From assembly GCF_025370105.1 (NCBI RefSeq), contig NZ_JANQBK010000011.1, forward strand, positions 1 through 64,000: DNA of 64,000 nucleotides. Direction: 5' to 3'. The position numbers were made by a program, and so were the translations under genes. The notes below the pieces were generated by a model, which saw only the letters and a list, made by a program, of their open reading frames with translations, was not told the DNA's origin and ran no database searches. Origin of the DNA: Sphingomonas hylomeconis. Its GTDB lineage: Bacteria > Pseudomonadota > Alphaproteobacteria > Sphingomonadales > Sphingomonadaceae. Positions 1 to 6,926 of the stretch are shown one piece after another (position 1 is the stretch's first letter; each line of letters begins with the position of its first letter).

Positions 1-10
1 GTCGCGCGAC

Positions 11-60
11 GGAGGGGGTGGGCCGGCAACGCAACCGCAGCGTTGCCGGCCCACCCCTCC
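11..60. repeat. GC-rich inverted repeat downstream of sod
   Basis: A 22-base arm (11-32) and a 21-base arm (40-60) are reverse complements except for one missing base, around a 7-base loop. The sequence lies just downstream of the leftward sod gene and could form a strong hairpin. A second G/C-rich palindrome follows at about 80-100. It may stabilise or end the sod transcript, but no T-run is visible, so it could equally be one of the dispersed palindromic repeats seen elsewhere in the window. Confidence 0.7.
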
Positions 61-106
61 ACCAGCTACGCTGGTCCCCCTCCCCGTTCCGGGGAGGAGT
101 CAATCG

Positions 107-718
107 TTACCCGACAGCCTTGTCGTAGAGCGCGCCGGCCGCGTCCCAGTTCACCACGTTCCACCACGCCTTGAGATAACCCGGGCGATCATTCTTGTAG
201 GTCAGGTAATAAGCGTGTTCCCACACGTCGTTGCCCAGGATCGGCGCGCCCTTGTCCTTGGCGTCGTCCATCAGGGGATTATCCTGGTTCGGCGTCGACA
301 CCACCTTGAGCGCGCCGCTCTCGTCGGCGATCACCCACGCCCAGCCCGAGCCGAACTGGCCTGCGCCCTTGGTGTTGAAATCTTCCTTGAGCTTGTCGAG
401 CCCGCCATAGGCGTCGATCGCCTCGGCCAGCTTGCCCGACGGCTGGGTCGTGCCTTCGGGGCCCATGATCTTCCAGAAGAAATCGTGGTTCCAGAAACCG
501 CCGCCATTGTTGCGCACCAGCGGCGGCAGCGTCGAGATCATGCCGAAGATCTCCTCGATCGTCTTGCCTTCCAGCTTGGGATCGGCGGCCACGCCCTCGT
601 TGAGCTTGGCGGTATAGGCGGCATGATGCTTGTCGTGATGATAGGTCATCGTCTCTTTCGAGATCGTCGGCTCCAGCGCGTCATACGCATAGGGCAGCGG
701 GGGAAGTTCGAAAGCCAT
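107..718 (-). CDS. sodB: Fe/Mn superoxide dismutase
   Basis: Converts superoxide to hydrogen peroxide and oxygen. The 203-residue product matches the usual length of the iron/manganese family. The N-terminal helical hairpin carries the metal-ligand region YHHDKHH and the NNGGGFWNH segment; the C-terminal domain carries FGSGWAW and the signature DVWEHAYY that supplies the Asp and His ligands. There is no signal peptide, so it is cytoplasmic. The start was chosen at the second of two adjacent ATGs because it lies 7 bases after AGGAG; the first ATG is only 4 bases away. The gene symbol follows alphaproteobacterial habit: the residues usually used to separate Fe from Mn enzymes are mixed here (Gly rather than Gln before FWNH, Gln before FGSGW), so the metal is not decided. 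Confidence 0.93.
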   Translation of the reverse strand: MAFELPPLPYAYDALEPTISKETMTYHHDKHHAAYTAKLNEGVAADPKLEGKTIEEIFGMISTLPPLVRNNGGGFWNHDFFWKIMGPEGTTQPSGKLAEAIDAYGGLDKLKEDFNTKGAGQFGSGWAWVIADESGALKVVSTPNQDNPLMDDAKDKGAPILGNDVWEHAYYLTYKNDRPGYLKAWWNVVNWDAAGALYDKAVG

Positions 719-782
719 CATATCTCTCCTGATAGGTCGGGTGTGGAACGCCTGCCCCCCCGAAATGGGTCCGGCCAAACCG

Positions 783-1823
<1,041 letters not shown>

Positions 1824-1861
1824 TCCCAAAGCTTGGCGTAAAATCCCAAGCGTTCGCAAGC

Positions 1862-1876
1862 CGAAAATGATTTTCG
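1862..1876. promoter_or_regulatory. Palindrome, possible PspF enhancer site
   Basis: A perfect 15-base palindrome (CGAAAATGATTTTCG) lies about 60 bases upstream of the sigma-54 -24 element. A second inverted repeat, GCTTGG...CCAAGC, sits next to it at 1831-1851. Activators of this class bind paired inverted sites upstream of their target promoter, so these are reasonable PspF or autoregulation sites. Assignment is by position only. Confidence 0.4.
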
Positions 1877-1921
1877 TTGCGTGCCACGCCGGACACACGC
1901 GCAAATCAGCCATTTTTGAAA

Positions 1922-1938
1922 TTGGCACGCTCCCTGCA
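1922..1938 (+). promoter_or_regulatory. Sigma-54 (-24/-12) promoter of the psp operon
   Basis: The sequence TTGGCACGCTCCCTGCA has the invariant GG at -24 and GC at -12 separated by exactly 10 bases, which matches the sigma-54 consensus TGGCAC-N5-TTGC with one change. It lies between divergent pspF and the first psp reading frame, about 60 bases before that start codon. The presence of a PspF-type activator next door makes the assignment strong. Confidence 0.88.
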
Positions 1939-1997
1939 GAGCTGTTGGCAATCGTCACAATGACGAGCAGCAACACGCTAAACAGGGAGTTTCCGCC

Positions 1998-2132
1998 ATG
2001 TTCGCCCAGACCACCAATGTCCGCCGCAACGTCGCCGCCATGTTCTTCGCCATCCTGTTCAGCGGCCTGACGGTCGTCGCAGCGGTCGGCCCGGCCAACG
2101 TCTCGGCTTCCAGCATCGCCGCCGTCGCCTGA
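1998..2132 (+). CDS. 44-residue membrane protein, first gene of the psp operon
   Basis: Short reading frame beginning MFAQTTNVRR and ending ASSIAAVA. GGGAG sits 8 bases before the ATG, and this is the first start codon after the sigma-54 promoter. A basic N-terminus is followed by one hydrophobic stretch (MFFAILFSGLTVVAAVG, residues 15-31), which suggests a single-pass or exported small protein. It is too short for family recognition. Position suggests co-induction with pspA under envelope stress; it might be a leader peptide, a small partner of Psp proteins or a targeting peptide. No function is claimed. Confidence 0.6.
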   Translation: MFAQTTNVRRNVAAMFFAILFSGLTVVAAVGPANVSASSIAAVA

Positions 2133-2147
2133 TCACACGGCGTGCGC

Positions 2148-2180
2148 CCGGGGCGGGCGACCCCCTAGAGCCCGCCCCGG
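2148..2180 (+). promoter_or_regulatory. Strong stem-loop between the 44-aa gene and pspA
   Basis: CCGGGGCGGGC (2148-2158) pairs perfectly with GCCCGCCCCGG (2170-2180) around an 11-base loop, and GTG/CAC flank it. It starts 15 bases after the upstream stop and ends 32 bases before pspA. There is no T-run after it, so it is more likely a transcript-processing or stabilising hairpin, or a partial attenuator, than a full terminator. Confidence 0.6.
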
Positions 2181-2212
2181 CACTTATCCCGCGTCCCTGA
2201 AGGAGTATTTCA

Positions 2213-2893
2213 ATGGGTATCTTTTCCCGCACCCGCGACATCATCGCCGCCAATTTCACCGATCTGCTCGACAAGGCGGAGGACCCGTCGAAGATGATCC
2301 GCATGATCATCCTCGAAATGGAGGAGACGCTGGTCGAAGTGCGCGCCTCTGCTGCCCGCACGATCGCCGATCAGAAGGAAATGCGCCGGCATATCGGCAA
2401 GCTCGACAAGCTGCAGGAAAGCTGGACCGAAAAGGCCGAGCTGGCGCTGTCGAAGGACCGCGAGGATCTCGCCAAGGCCGCGCTGGTCGAGAAGCAGAAG
2501 GCCGCCGACATGGCCGGTCAGCTGGTCTCCGAGATCACCGTGCTCGATGACGCGCTGCGCGCCGCCGAGGAGGATATCGCCAAGCTGCAGAAGAAGCTGA
2601 GCGAGGCGCGCACCCGGCAGAACCAGATCGTCACCCGGCTGGAAACGGCGCACAACCGCTTCAAGCTGCGCGAAATGTATGCCGGCCAGAAGGTCGAGGA
2701 CGCCTTCTCGCGCTTCGACATCCTGGATCGCCGCGTCGACCTGGCCGAGGGCCGCGCCGATGCCGCCGGCCTGGGCGGCGCGCCCAAGACGCTCGACGAG
2801 GAAATCGCCGAACTCAAGTCGGCCGAGAAGGTCGATGCCGAGCTCGCCGCGATGAAGGCGCGCATCGCCCCGAACGCGCACGGGGACAATTGA
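2213..2893 (+). CDS. pspA: Phage-shock protein A (PspA/IM30 family)
   Basis: Peripheral inner-membrane protein that oligomerises on damaged membrane and, when free, inhibits PspF. The 226-residue product is almost entirely alpha-helical coiled coil, as expected for the family. It begins with the typical MGIFSRTRDIIAANF amphipathic membrane helix, followed by KAEDPSKMIRMII, the conserved N-terminal block. A clear GGAG ribosome site precedes the ATG. It is followed 1 base later by pspB, which supports one operon with the envelope-stress genes downstream. Confidence 0.96.
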   Translation: MGIFSRTRDIIAANFTDLLDKAEDPSKMIRMIILEMEETLVEVRASAARTIADQKEMRRHIGKLDKLQESWTEKAELALSKDREDLAKAALVEKQKAADMAGQLVSEITVLDDALRAAEEDIAKLQKKLSEARTRQNQIVTRLETAHNRFKLREMYAGQKVEDAFSRFDILDRRVDLAEGRADAAGLGGAPKTLDEEIAELKSAEKVDAELAAMKARIAPNAHGDN

Positions 2894-2894
2894 G

Positions 2895-3161
2895 ATGGAA
2901 GACGTCTTCGTCCCGCTGATCGCGATCACCTCGCTGTTCATCGGCATGCCCTGGATCATCCTCCACTACATCACCAAGTGGAAGCAGGCGCCGAAGATCA
3001 CGCAGGAGGACGAAGGCCTGCTCGACGAGCTCTACTCGCTCGCCCGCCGGCTGGAGGATCGCCTGAACACGGTGGAGCGCATCGTCGCCGCCGACAACCC
3101 CGACTGGCAGCCGCGGATCAAATCCGAACAGCCAGACGACTATCTCACACGGAGGAACTGA
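2895..3161 (+). CDS. pspB: Phage-shock protein B
   Basis: Small inner-membrane protein that in enteric bacteria acts with PspC to sense envelope stress and release PspF from PspA. The 88-residue product has one N-terminal membrane segment (about residues 5-25) and a cytoplasmic helix with the PspB signature LYSLARRLEDRLNTVERI. It begins 1 base after the pspA stop and ends 1 base before pspC, so the three are translationally close. The extra C-terminal tail (NPDWQPRIKSEQ) is common in alphaproteobacterial members. Confidence 0.93.
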   Translation: MEDVFVPLIAITSLFIGMPWIILHYITKWKQAPKITQEDEGLLDELYSLARRLEDRLNTVERIVAADNPDWQPRIKSEQPDDYLTRRN

Positions 3162-3162
3162 A

Positions 3163-3543
3163 ATGTCCGCCAGCCGCACCAAATTCTATCTCGACAAGCA
3201 GAACCGCAAATGGCTCGGCGTCTGCTCCGGGATCGCCGATTATACCGGCGTCGATGTCACCTGGGTCCGCGTCGGCACCGTCGTCCTGACGCTGGCCGGG
3301 GGCTTCCCCTGGACGCTGATCGCCTATTGGCTGGTCGCCTGGATGGCGGACAACAAGCCCGCCGGCCTGTACGAAAGCCGCGAAGAGCAGAAATTCTGGC
3401 AGGGCGTGCGCTCCAACCCGAAGCGCTCGACCGCGGAGATCCGCTCCAGCTTCCGCGACATCGATCGCCGGCTCGCCGACATCGAAATGCATTACACCAG
3501 CCGCAACAGCCGCCTGGCCAATGAAATCGACAGCCTGCGCTGA
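3163..3543 (+). CDS. pspC: Phage-shock protein C
   Basis: Inner-membrane envelope-stress sensor partner of PspB. The 126-residue protein opens with the PspC domain: KFYLDKQNRKWLGVCSGIAD, then DVTWVRVG, and a membrane segment around residues 42-65 ending WLVAWMADN. The C-terminal part is a predicted helix (RSSFRDIDRRLADIEMHY) that ends LANEIDSLR, a pattern repeated at the ends of the small proteins encoded just downstream. This shared tail suggests that the helices may interact. RBS GGAGG precedes the ATG. Confidence 0.94.
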   Translation: MSASRTKFYLDKQNRKWLGVCSGIADYTGVDVTWVRVGTVVLTLAGGFPWTLIAYWLVAWMADNKPAGLYESREEQKFWQGVRSNPKRSTAEIRSSFRDIDRRLADIEMHYTSRNSRLANEIDSLR

Positions 3544-3573
3544 GGCGCGGGCAGTCAACAGGGGAGACGTACA

Positions 3574-3879
3574 ATGAGTTGGGGTGGACCAGGCTTCGTG
3601 ATCGCGATCATCGCGATCTCCTATGCCGGCTGGATCATCAACAGCTGGATCCGGGCCAAGCACGGCTATCCGCTGGAAGACGAATGGTCGGGCAAGAAGA
3701 GCCATCGCGGCGATGCCGGTACCGATAGCGAGCGCAAGATCGGCCTGCTGTCGAGCGAGAACGAGCGCCTGACCGGGCAGATTTCCCGGCTCGAGGCGCG
3801 GATCGCAGTGCTCGAACGGATCGCCACCGACCCCGCCGAGCGCACCGCCCGCGAAATCGACGCGCTGCGCGAGCGCTGA
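3574..3879 (+). CDS. PspB-like membrane/coiled-coil protein, paralog 1
   Basis: 101 residues: one N-terminal membrane segment (about 8-26), then a short basic link containing RAKHGYPLEDEW, then a coiled coil (about 55-101) ending LEARIAVLERIATDP and REIDALRER. The layout resembles PspB (membrane helix plus cytoplasmic helix), but I do not recognise a named family with certainty. It follows pspC by 30 bases with a GGGGAG ribosome site and is probably expressed from the same sigma-54 transcript. It is the first of four similar adjacent genes; the HGYP motif and the ending pattern recur in the next one. Confidence 0.82.
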   Translation: MSWGGPGFVIAIIAISYAGWIINSWIRAKHGYPLEDEWSGKKSHRGDAGTDSERKIGLLSSENERLTGQISRLEARIAVLERIATDPAERTAREIDALRER

Positions 3880-3890
3880 GGAGAGAGATC

Positions 3891-4211
3891 ATGGAAAAGG
3901 TTCAGTTCTTCGCCGATTTTGCCCCCGTCATCGCGATCGTCGGCGTGGCCTGCATGGCCGCGTGGGTGATCACCACCTGGCTGAGAATCCGCCACGGCTA
4001 CCCGCCCGATGGCGCCTGGGGGCAGGCCGTCTACCCCAAGGCCAGCGACGAGAGCATCGAGCGGATCAAGCTGCTGACGCAGGAGAACGCCCAGCTGCGC
4101 GCCGAACTGGGCGCGATCAAGGACCGGTTGGCCGTGGTCGAACGGATCGTCACCGACGGGTCGCACCAGCTCGATCGCGAGATCGAACAACTCCGCCGCC
4201 CGGCACACTGA
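3891..4211 (+). CDS. PspB-like membrane/coiled-coil protein, paralog 2
   Basis: 106 residues with a membrane segment at about 10-29, the link RIRHGYPPDGAWGQ and a coiled coil from about residue 52 ending RLAVVERIVTDGSHQLDREI. It is clearly similar in layout and motifs to the gene just upstream (shared HGYP block and the L-A-V-x-E-R-I ending), so tandem duplication is likely. It starts 11 bases after the previous stop with a GGAGAG ribosome site. A role as an accessory PspB-like regulator or membrane scaffold is inferred from the operon, not from a known family. Confidence 0.82.
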   Translation: MEKVQFFADFAPVIAIVGVACMAAWVITTWLRIRHGYPPDGAWGQAVYPKASDESIERIKLLTQENAQLRAELGAIKDRLAVVERIVTDGSHQLDREIEQLRRPAH

Positions 4212-4263
4212 CATCGACCGGCGGCGCGGCACACCGCGCGCCGGAACTAGGGAAGGAAGTATC

Positions 4264-4536
4264 ATGGACAATCCATTCGCCATGGTCGTCGCGATCATCC
4301 TGATCGTCACGATCGGCAAGGTCTTCACCGCACGCTACCGCCACGAAAAGCGCGGCGACACCGGCGAGACGTTCAGCCCCGCCACCGCCGCCTCGGATGC
4401 CGAAAATCAGCGGCTGCGCGAGGAGCTGAAATCGATGAAGGAGCGGCTCGCGGTGCTCGAACGTCTCGCCACCGACAGCAACGACAGCGGCGCTCGCCTC
4501 GATCGCGAGATCGAACGACTGCGCGACCGCAGCTAA
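4264..4536 (+). CDS. PspB-like membrane/coiled-coil protein, paralog 3
   Basis: 90 residues: membrane segment at about 5-20 (MVVAIILIVTIGKVF), a charged link without the HGYP motif, then a coiled coil ending KERLAVLERLATDSNDSGAR and LDREIERLRDR. The coiled-coil end is nearly the same as in the two genes upstream, which supports a paralogous series. The 52-base gap before it has an AGGAAG ribosome site. Function unknown beyond the phage-shock context. Confidence 0.8.
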   Translation: MDNPFAMVVAIILIVTIGKVFTARYRHEKRGDTGETFSPATAASDAENQRLREELKSMKERLAVLERLATDSNDSGARLDREIERLRDRS

Positions 4537-4551
4537 CAGGGAGCAGGGATC

Positions 4552-4806
4552 ATGACCGACCCCAATCTGTACCTGACCATGGCCAGCGCCGCGCTGGTCG
4601 GCCTGGCCATGCTGACCTTCGCCGCGCTGACCGGCTGGCGCGGCTGGCTCCAGCTCAAAGCACAGGAGCTGCACGCCGCCGGCGACATCGCCGCCGACCG
4701 CACCGTCTCGCACAGCGTGCCGAGTGCCAGCGCGCGGATCGAGATCGCCGATCTCAAGGAGCGCATCCGCAAGCTGGAAGCGATCGCCGCCGGGGTGGAT
4801 CTCTGA
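4552..4806 (+). CDS. PspB-like membrane/coiled-coil protein, paralog 4
   Basis: 84 residues: N-terminal membrane segment at about 9-28, a longer polar region, then a short helix ADLKERIRKLEAIAAGVDL that echoes the ends of the preceding proteins. It is the last gene of the rightward phage-shock operon and starts 15 bases after the previous stop with a GGGAG ribosome site. It is the most diverged of the four and could have a separate role. Confidence 0.75.
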   Translation: MTDPNLYLTMASAALVGLAMLTFAALTGWRGWLQLKAQELHAAGDIAADRTVSHSVPSASARIEIADLKERIRKLEAIAAGVDL

Positions 4807-4830
4807 GCGGCACGCCCCCCGCCCCGTGCC

Positions 4831-5051
4831 GTCATCCTGACGACGGTGGGGATCCATCCCTCCCCTCAGACGATCGGATTTGAGGCGCGATGGATCCCGG
4901 ATCAAGTCCGGGATGACAGCAGGAGTGGATCGAGCTGCACGCCCCCCGCACCGTCATCCTGACGAAGGTCAGGATCCATCCCTCCCCTCGGAAGATCGGA
5001 CCTGAGGCGCGATGGATCCCGGATCAAGTCCGGGATTGCGGCAGGAGCGGC
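4831..5051. repeat. Tandem pair of dispersed palindromic repeats
   Basis: Two copies of a roughly 100-base unit start at 4831 and 4953 (122-base period). Each begins GTCATCCTGACGA and contains GGATCCATCCCTCCCCTC, GAGGCGCGATGGATCCCGG and the palindrome ATCCCGGATCAAGTCCGGGAT. The unit can fold on itself because the GGATCCATC and GATGGATCC arms pair. Related palindromes occur near 16085, 22758 and 26880. From 5052 to 5173 there is only low-complexity GCGGCAGG/GGGGCTG repetition before sufE; no gene is seen in the whole 4807-5173 gap. Confidence 0.85.
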
Positions 5052-5173
5052 AGGTGCGGCAGGTGCGTTGGCTGGGGCTGGGGCTGCGGCAGCGGCGGCG
5101 GCGGGCGCGCCAGGTACGTTGGCGAACAAGCAACGATTGGCAATCGTGCGTGCAACGCTCTAACGATGCCGCC

Positions 5174-5578
5174 ATGCCCAACCTCTCCGACCTGCAAGAC
5201 GAATACGGCTTCCTCGACGCCGACGATCGCTACCGCCTGCTGATCGATCTCGGCCGAGATCTCGAGCCGATGCCCGACGCGCTCAAGACCGATGCCACCC
5301 TGGTGCGCGGCTGCTCCGCCTCGGTATGGGTCTATCCCACCACGCGCGACGACGGCACATTGCACTTCCTGGCGGACAGCAATGCGGCGATCACCAAGGG
5401 CATCATCGCGCTGGTCCTGCTGACGGTCCAGGATCAGCCGCCCGCGGCGATCCTCGCCAGCGATATCGAAGGCGCGCTCGGGCCGTTCGATCTCAAGAAC
5501 CAGCTCAGCTCGAACCGCACCCAGGGCATCCCCAACATGATCGCGCTGATCCGCGACACCGCGCGGCGCTACGCCTGA
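5174..5578 (+). CDS. sufE: SufE-type cysteine desulfurase partner
   Basis: Accepts sulfane sulfur from a SufS-type cysteine desulfurase during iron-sulfur cluster assembly. The 134-residue length is normal. The sulfur-accepting cysteine is in LVRGCSASVWVYP, at the position of the E. coli SufE active-site loop. The N-terminal DLQDEYGFLDADDRYRLLIDL and the C-terminal GPFDLKNQLSSNRTQGIPNM blocks are typical. The ATG giving MPNLSDLQ was chosen; the open frame extends further upstream only through low-complexity repeat DNA. It is not beside the desulfurases, which lie at 24-26 kb. Confidence 0.92.
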   Translation: MPNLSDLQDEYGFLDADDRYRLLIDLGRDLEPMPDALKTDATLVRGCSASVWVYPTTRDDGTLHFLADSNAAITKGIIALVLLTVQDQPPAAILASDIEGALGPFDLKNQLSSNRTQGIPNMIALIRDTARRYA

Positions 5579-5581
5579 CGG

Positions 5582-5971
5582 TCAGCGCGGCTTGGTGTAG
5601 GGCACGAACTCGCTGAGCGAGACGAACCCGCGCTGGAACCGTGCGCCGCGATCGACCAGGTCGACCGTATCGATCGAGCACAGATTGCTGCTGTAGGTCC
5701 TGGTCACCAGGATATCGTTGTCGTTAAGCGAATCGGCATAGGCAGGCCGGTTGACGTACAGGGTGCGCCCGTCGCGATAGACGATCGCGGTCTTGTCGAC
5801 GATTTGGGTGGATTGCATGTTGCGCAGGTTGATGCAGTTGACCGGCTTGCCCGCAACGCGCCCGTCGAGAATCTTGGCGAGCTGCTGCTCGGGGGTCAGC
5901 CGCGTGCGAGCCTCGGCCATACCGGCCCCGCAGAGCAACGCCGCGCCGACGATAAGATGGATTGGCCGCAT
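5582..5971 (-). CDS. Secreted hypothetical protein
   Basis: 129 residues with a signal peptide (MRPIHLIVGAALLCGAGMAEA, cleavage likely after AEA near residue 21). The mature part is about 108 residues with two cysteines (in VNCINLR and SNLCSID) that could form a disulfide, and no recognised domain. AAGGAG lies 8 bases before the ATG, so the start is well supported. It converges on sufE with 3 bases between the stops. Similar short periplasmic proteins are common in sphingomonads, but their function is unknown to me. Confidence 0.8.
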   Translation of the reverse strand: MRPIHLIVGAALLCGAGMAEARTRLTPEQQLAKILDGRVAGKPVNCINLRNMQSTQIVDKTAIVYRDGRTLYVNRPAYADSLNDNDILVTRTYSSNLCSIDTVDLVDRGARFQRGFVSLSEFVPYTKPR

Positions 5972-5990
5972 GGCAATTCTCCTTTGATCG

Positions 5991-6341
5991 TCATGTCATA
6001 GCATGCGGATCGTGAACCGGCGCTGACTGCGGGTCCGCCCCCAGCGCGGCCGCCACGTCGGCGATCGCCGTATCGCGATCGACCAGCTTCCATTCGTGCG
6101 GCCGGGCACCGTCGACCACCGTTACGGCATTCCTGGGGCAGATGCCGAGACATTTCACCTCGACCACGCCGAGCCGGCTCTTGCGCCCCTTGCCCAGCGC
6201 CAGAAAGTGTCGCAGCGCCTTGGCCAGCGGGGTCTTGCCTTTGGGGCCGAACCCGCCATCCAGTTTCTTCGAACATTTGCGGCAGACCAGCAGCGTACCG
6301 GCCCATTCGGCGCGCACCGTCTTCAAGCGGTCGGCTTCCAC
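5991..6341 (-). CDS. Thioredoxin-like 2Fe-2S ferredoxin
   Basis: 116 residues with cysteine groups VCRKCSKK and KCLGICPRNAV, the pattern of thioredoxin-fold [2Fe-2S] ferredoxins of the (2Fe-2S) ferredoxin domain family. The product is predicted cytoplasmic. The frame opens with a GTG at 6341 that overlaps the end of the J-domain gene by 19 bases; a second in-frame GTG at 6317 would avoid the overlap, so the start is uncertain. Its electron partner is not evident from neighbours. Confidence 0.82.
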   Translation of the reverse strand: MEADRLKTVRAEWAGTLLVCRKCSKKLDGGFGPKGKTPLAKALRHFLALGKGRKSRLGVVEVKCLGICPRNAVTVVDGARPHEWKLVDRDTAIADVAAALGADPQSAPVHDPHAMT

Positions 6342-6868
6342 TCGCGCTGTTCCTCGGCCATCCGCAGCACTTCGTACGCCGTCTGCACCGCCTGGAAACG
6401 CTTCGCCGCCTCGGCATCGCCCGGCCGCAGATCGGGATGGCTGTCCTTGGCCAGCTTGCGCCAGGCGAGCTTCACCGCGGCGAATTCCACGTCCGGATCG
6501 AGCCCGAGCACCTCCAGCGCGCGCATCTCGTCGCGCGTCCGGCTGCCGTCGCCGGGCCCGGCCCAGCTGTTATGCTTCGATTCGGTATAGCCCTCCGCGG
6601 TCTGCGTCTCGGCGCGTTCGCGCTCGGCCGCCTCCTCGGCGGTCAGCCCTTCGAAATAATTCCAGCCGCGATTATATTCGCCGGCATGCAGCTGGCAGAA
6701 ATACCAGCGCTCCGGGCTGTTGGGCGATTTCGGCGCCGGGCAATCGCCCTTTTCCTGGCAGCCGTGGCGATCGCACAGCCGCACGGTCGCCGCGGCGCTG
6801 CCCGCCTCGCCATAACCGCGCCACCGCGGGAAGCCCCAATCTGCCGAACGTGATGTTGTGCGCGCCAT
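6323..6868 (-). CDS. J-domain protein with N-terminal Cys-containing region
   Basis: 181 residues. The C-terminal third is a J domain: ALEVLGLDPD, then the HPD tripeptide in KDSHPDLRPGD and the final helix KRFQAVQTAYEVLR. J domains stimulate the ATPase of DnaK-type chaperones. The N-terminal half has cysteines in RLCDRHGCQEKGDCPAP and WYFCQLHAGEYN, possibly a metal site; this layout is seen in alphaproteobacterial 'molecular chaperone DnaJ' proteins that are not full DnaJ (no G/F region, no standard zinc fingers). The ATG giving MARTTSRSADWGF was chosen; another ATG lies 4 codons upstream. Confidence 0.85.
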   Translation of the reverse strand: MARTTSRSADWGFPRWRGYGEAGSAAATVRLCDRHGCQEKGDCPAPKSPNSPERWYFCQLHAGEYNRGWNYFEGLTAEEAAERERAETQTAEGYTESKHNSWAGPGDGSRTRDEMRALEVLGLDPDVEFAAVKLAWRKLAKDSHPDLRPGDAEAAKRFQAVQTAYEVLRMAEEQREWKPTA

Positions 6869-6926
6869 GCGGCTGGACATAGGCCGCAACGCGAGGAGCG
6901 CAAGCGCGGCGTCGGCGCCGCGACGC

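Noticed and set aside
3574-3879. GYPLEDE in PspB-like paralog 1 resembles the GYPLEDE of the reaction centre H subunit
   Set aside because: The proteins share a single membrane helix followed by a charged link but nothing else; a seven-residue match is not evidence of shared ancestry.
5012-5173. Longer N-terminal extension of sufE through low-complexity repeat DNA
   Set aside because: The extension is Arg/Gln-rich repeat-derived sequence with no similarity to SufE; the ATG giving MPNLSDLQ fits the family.
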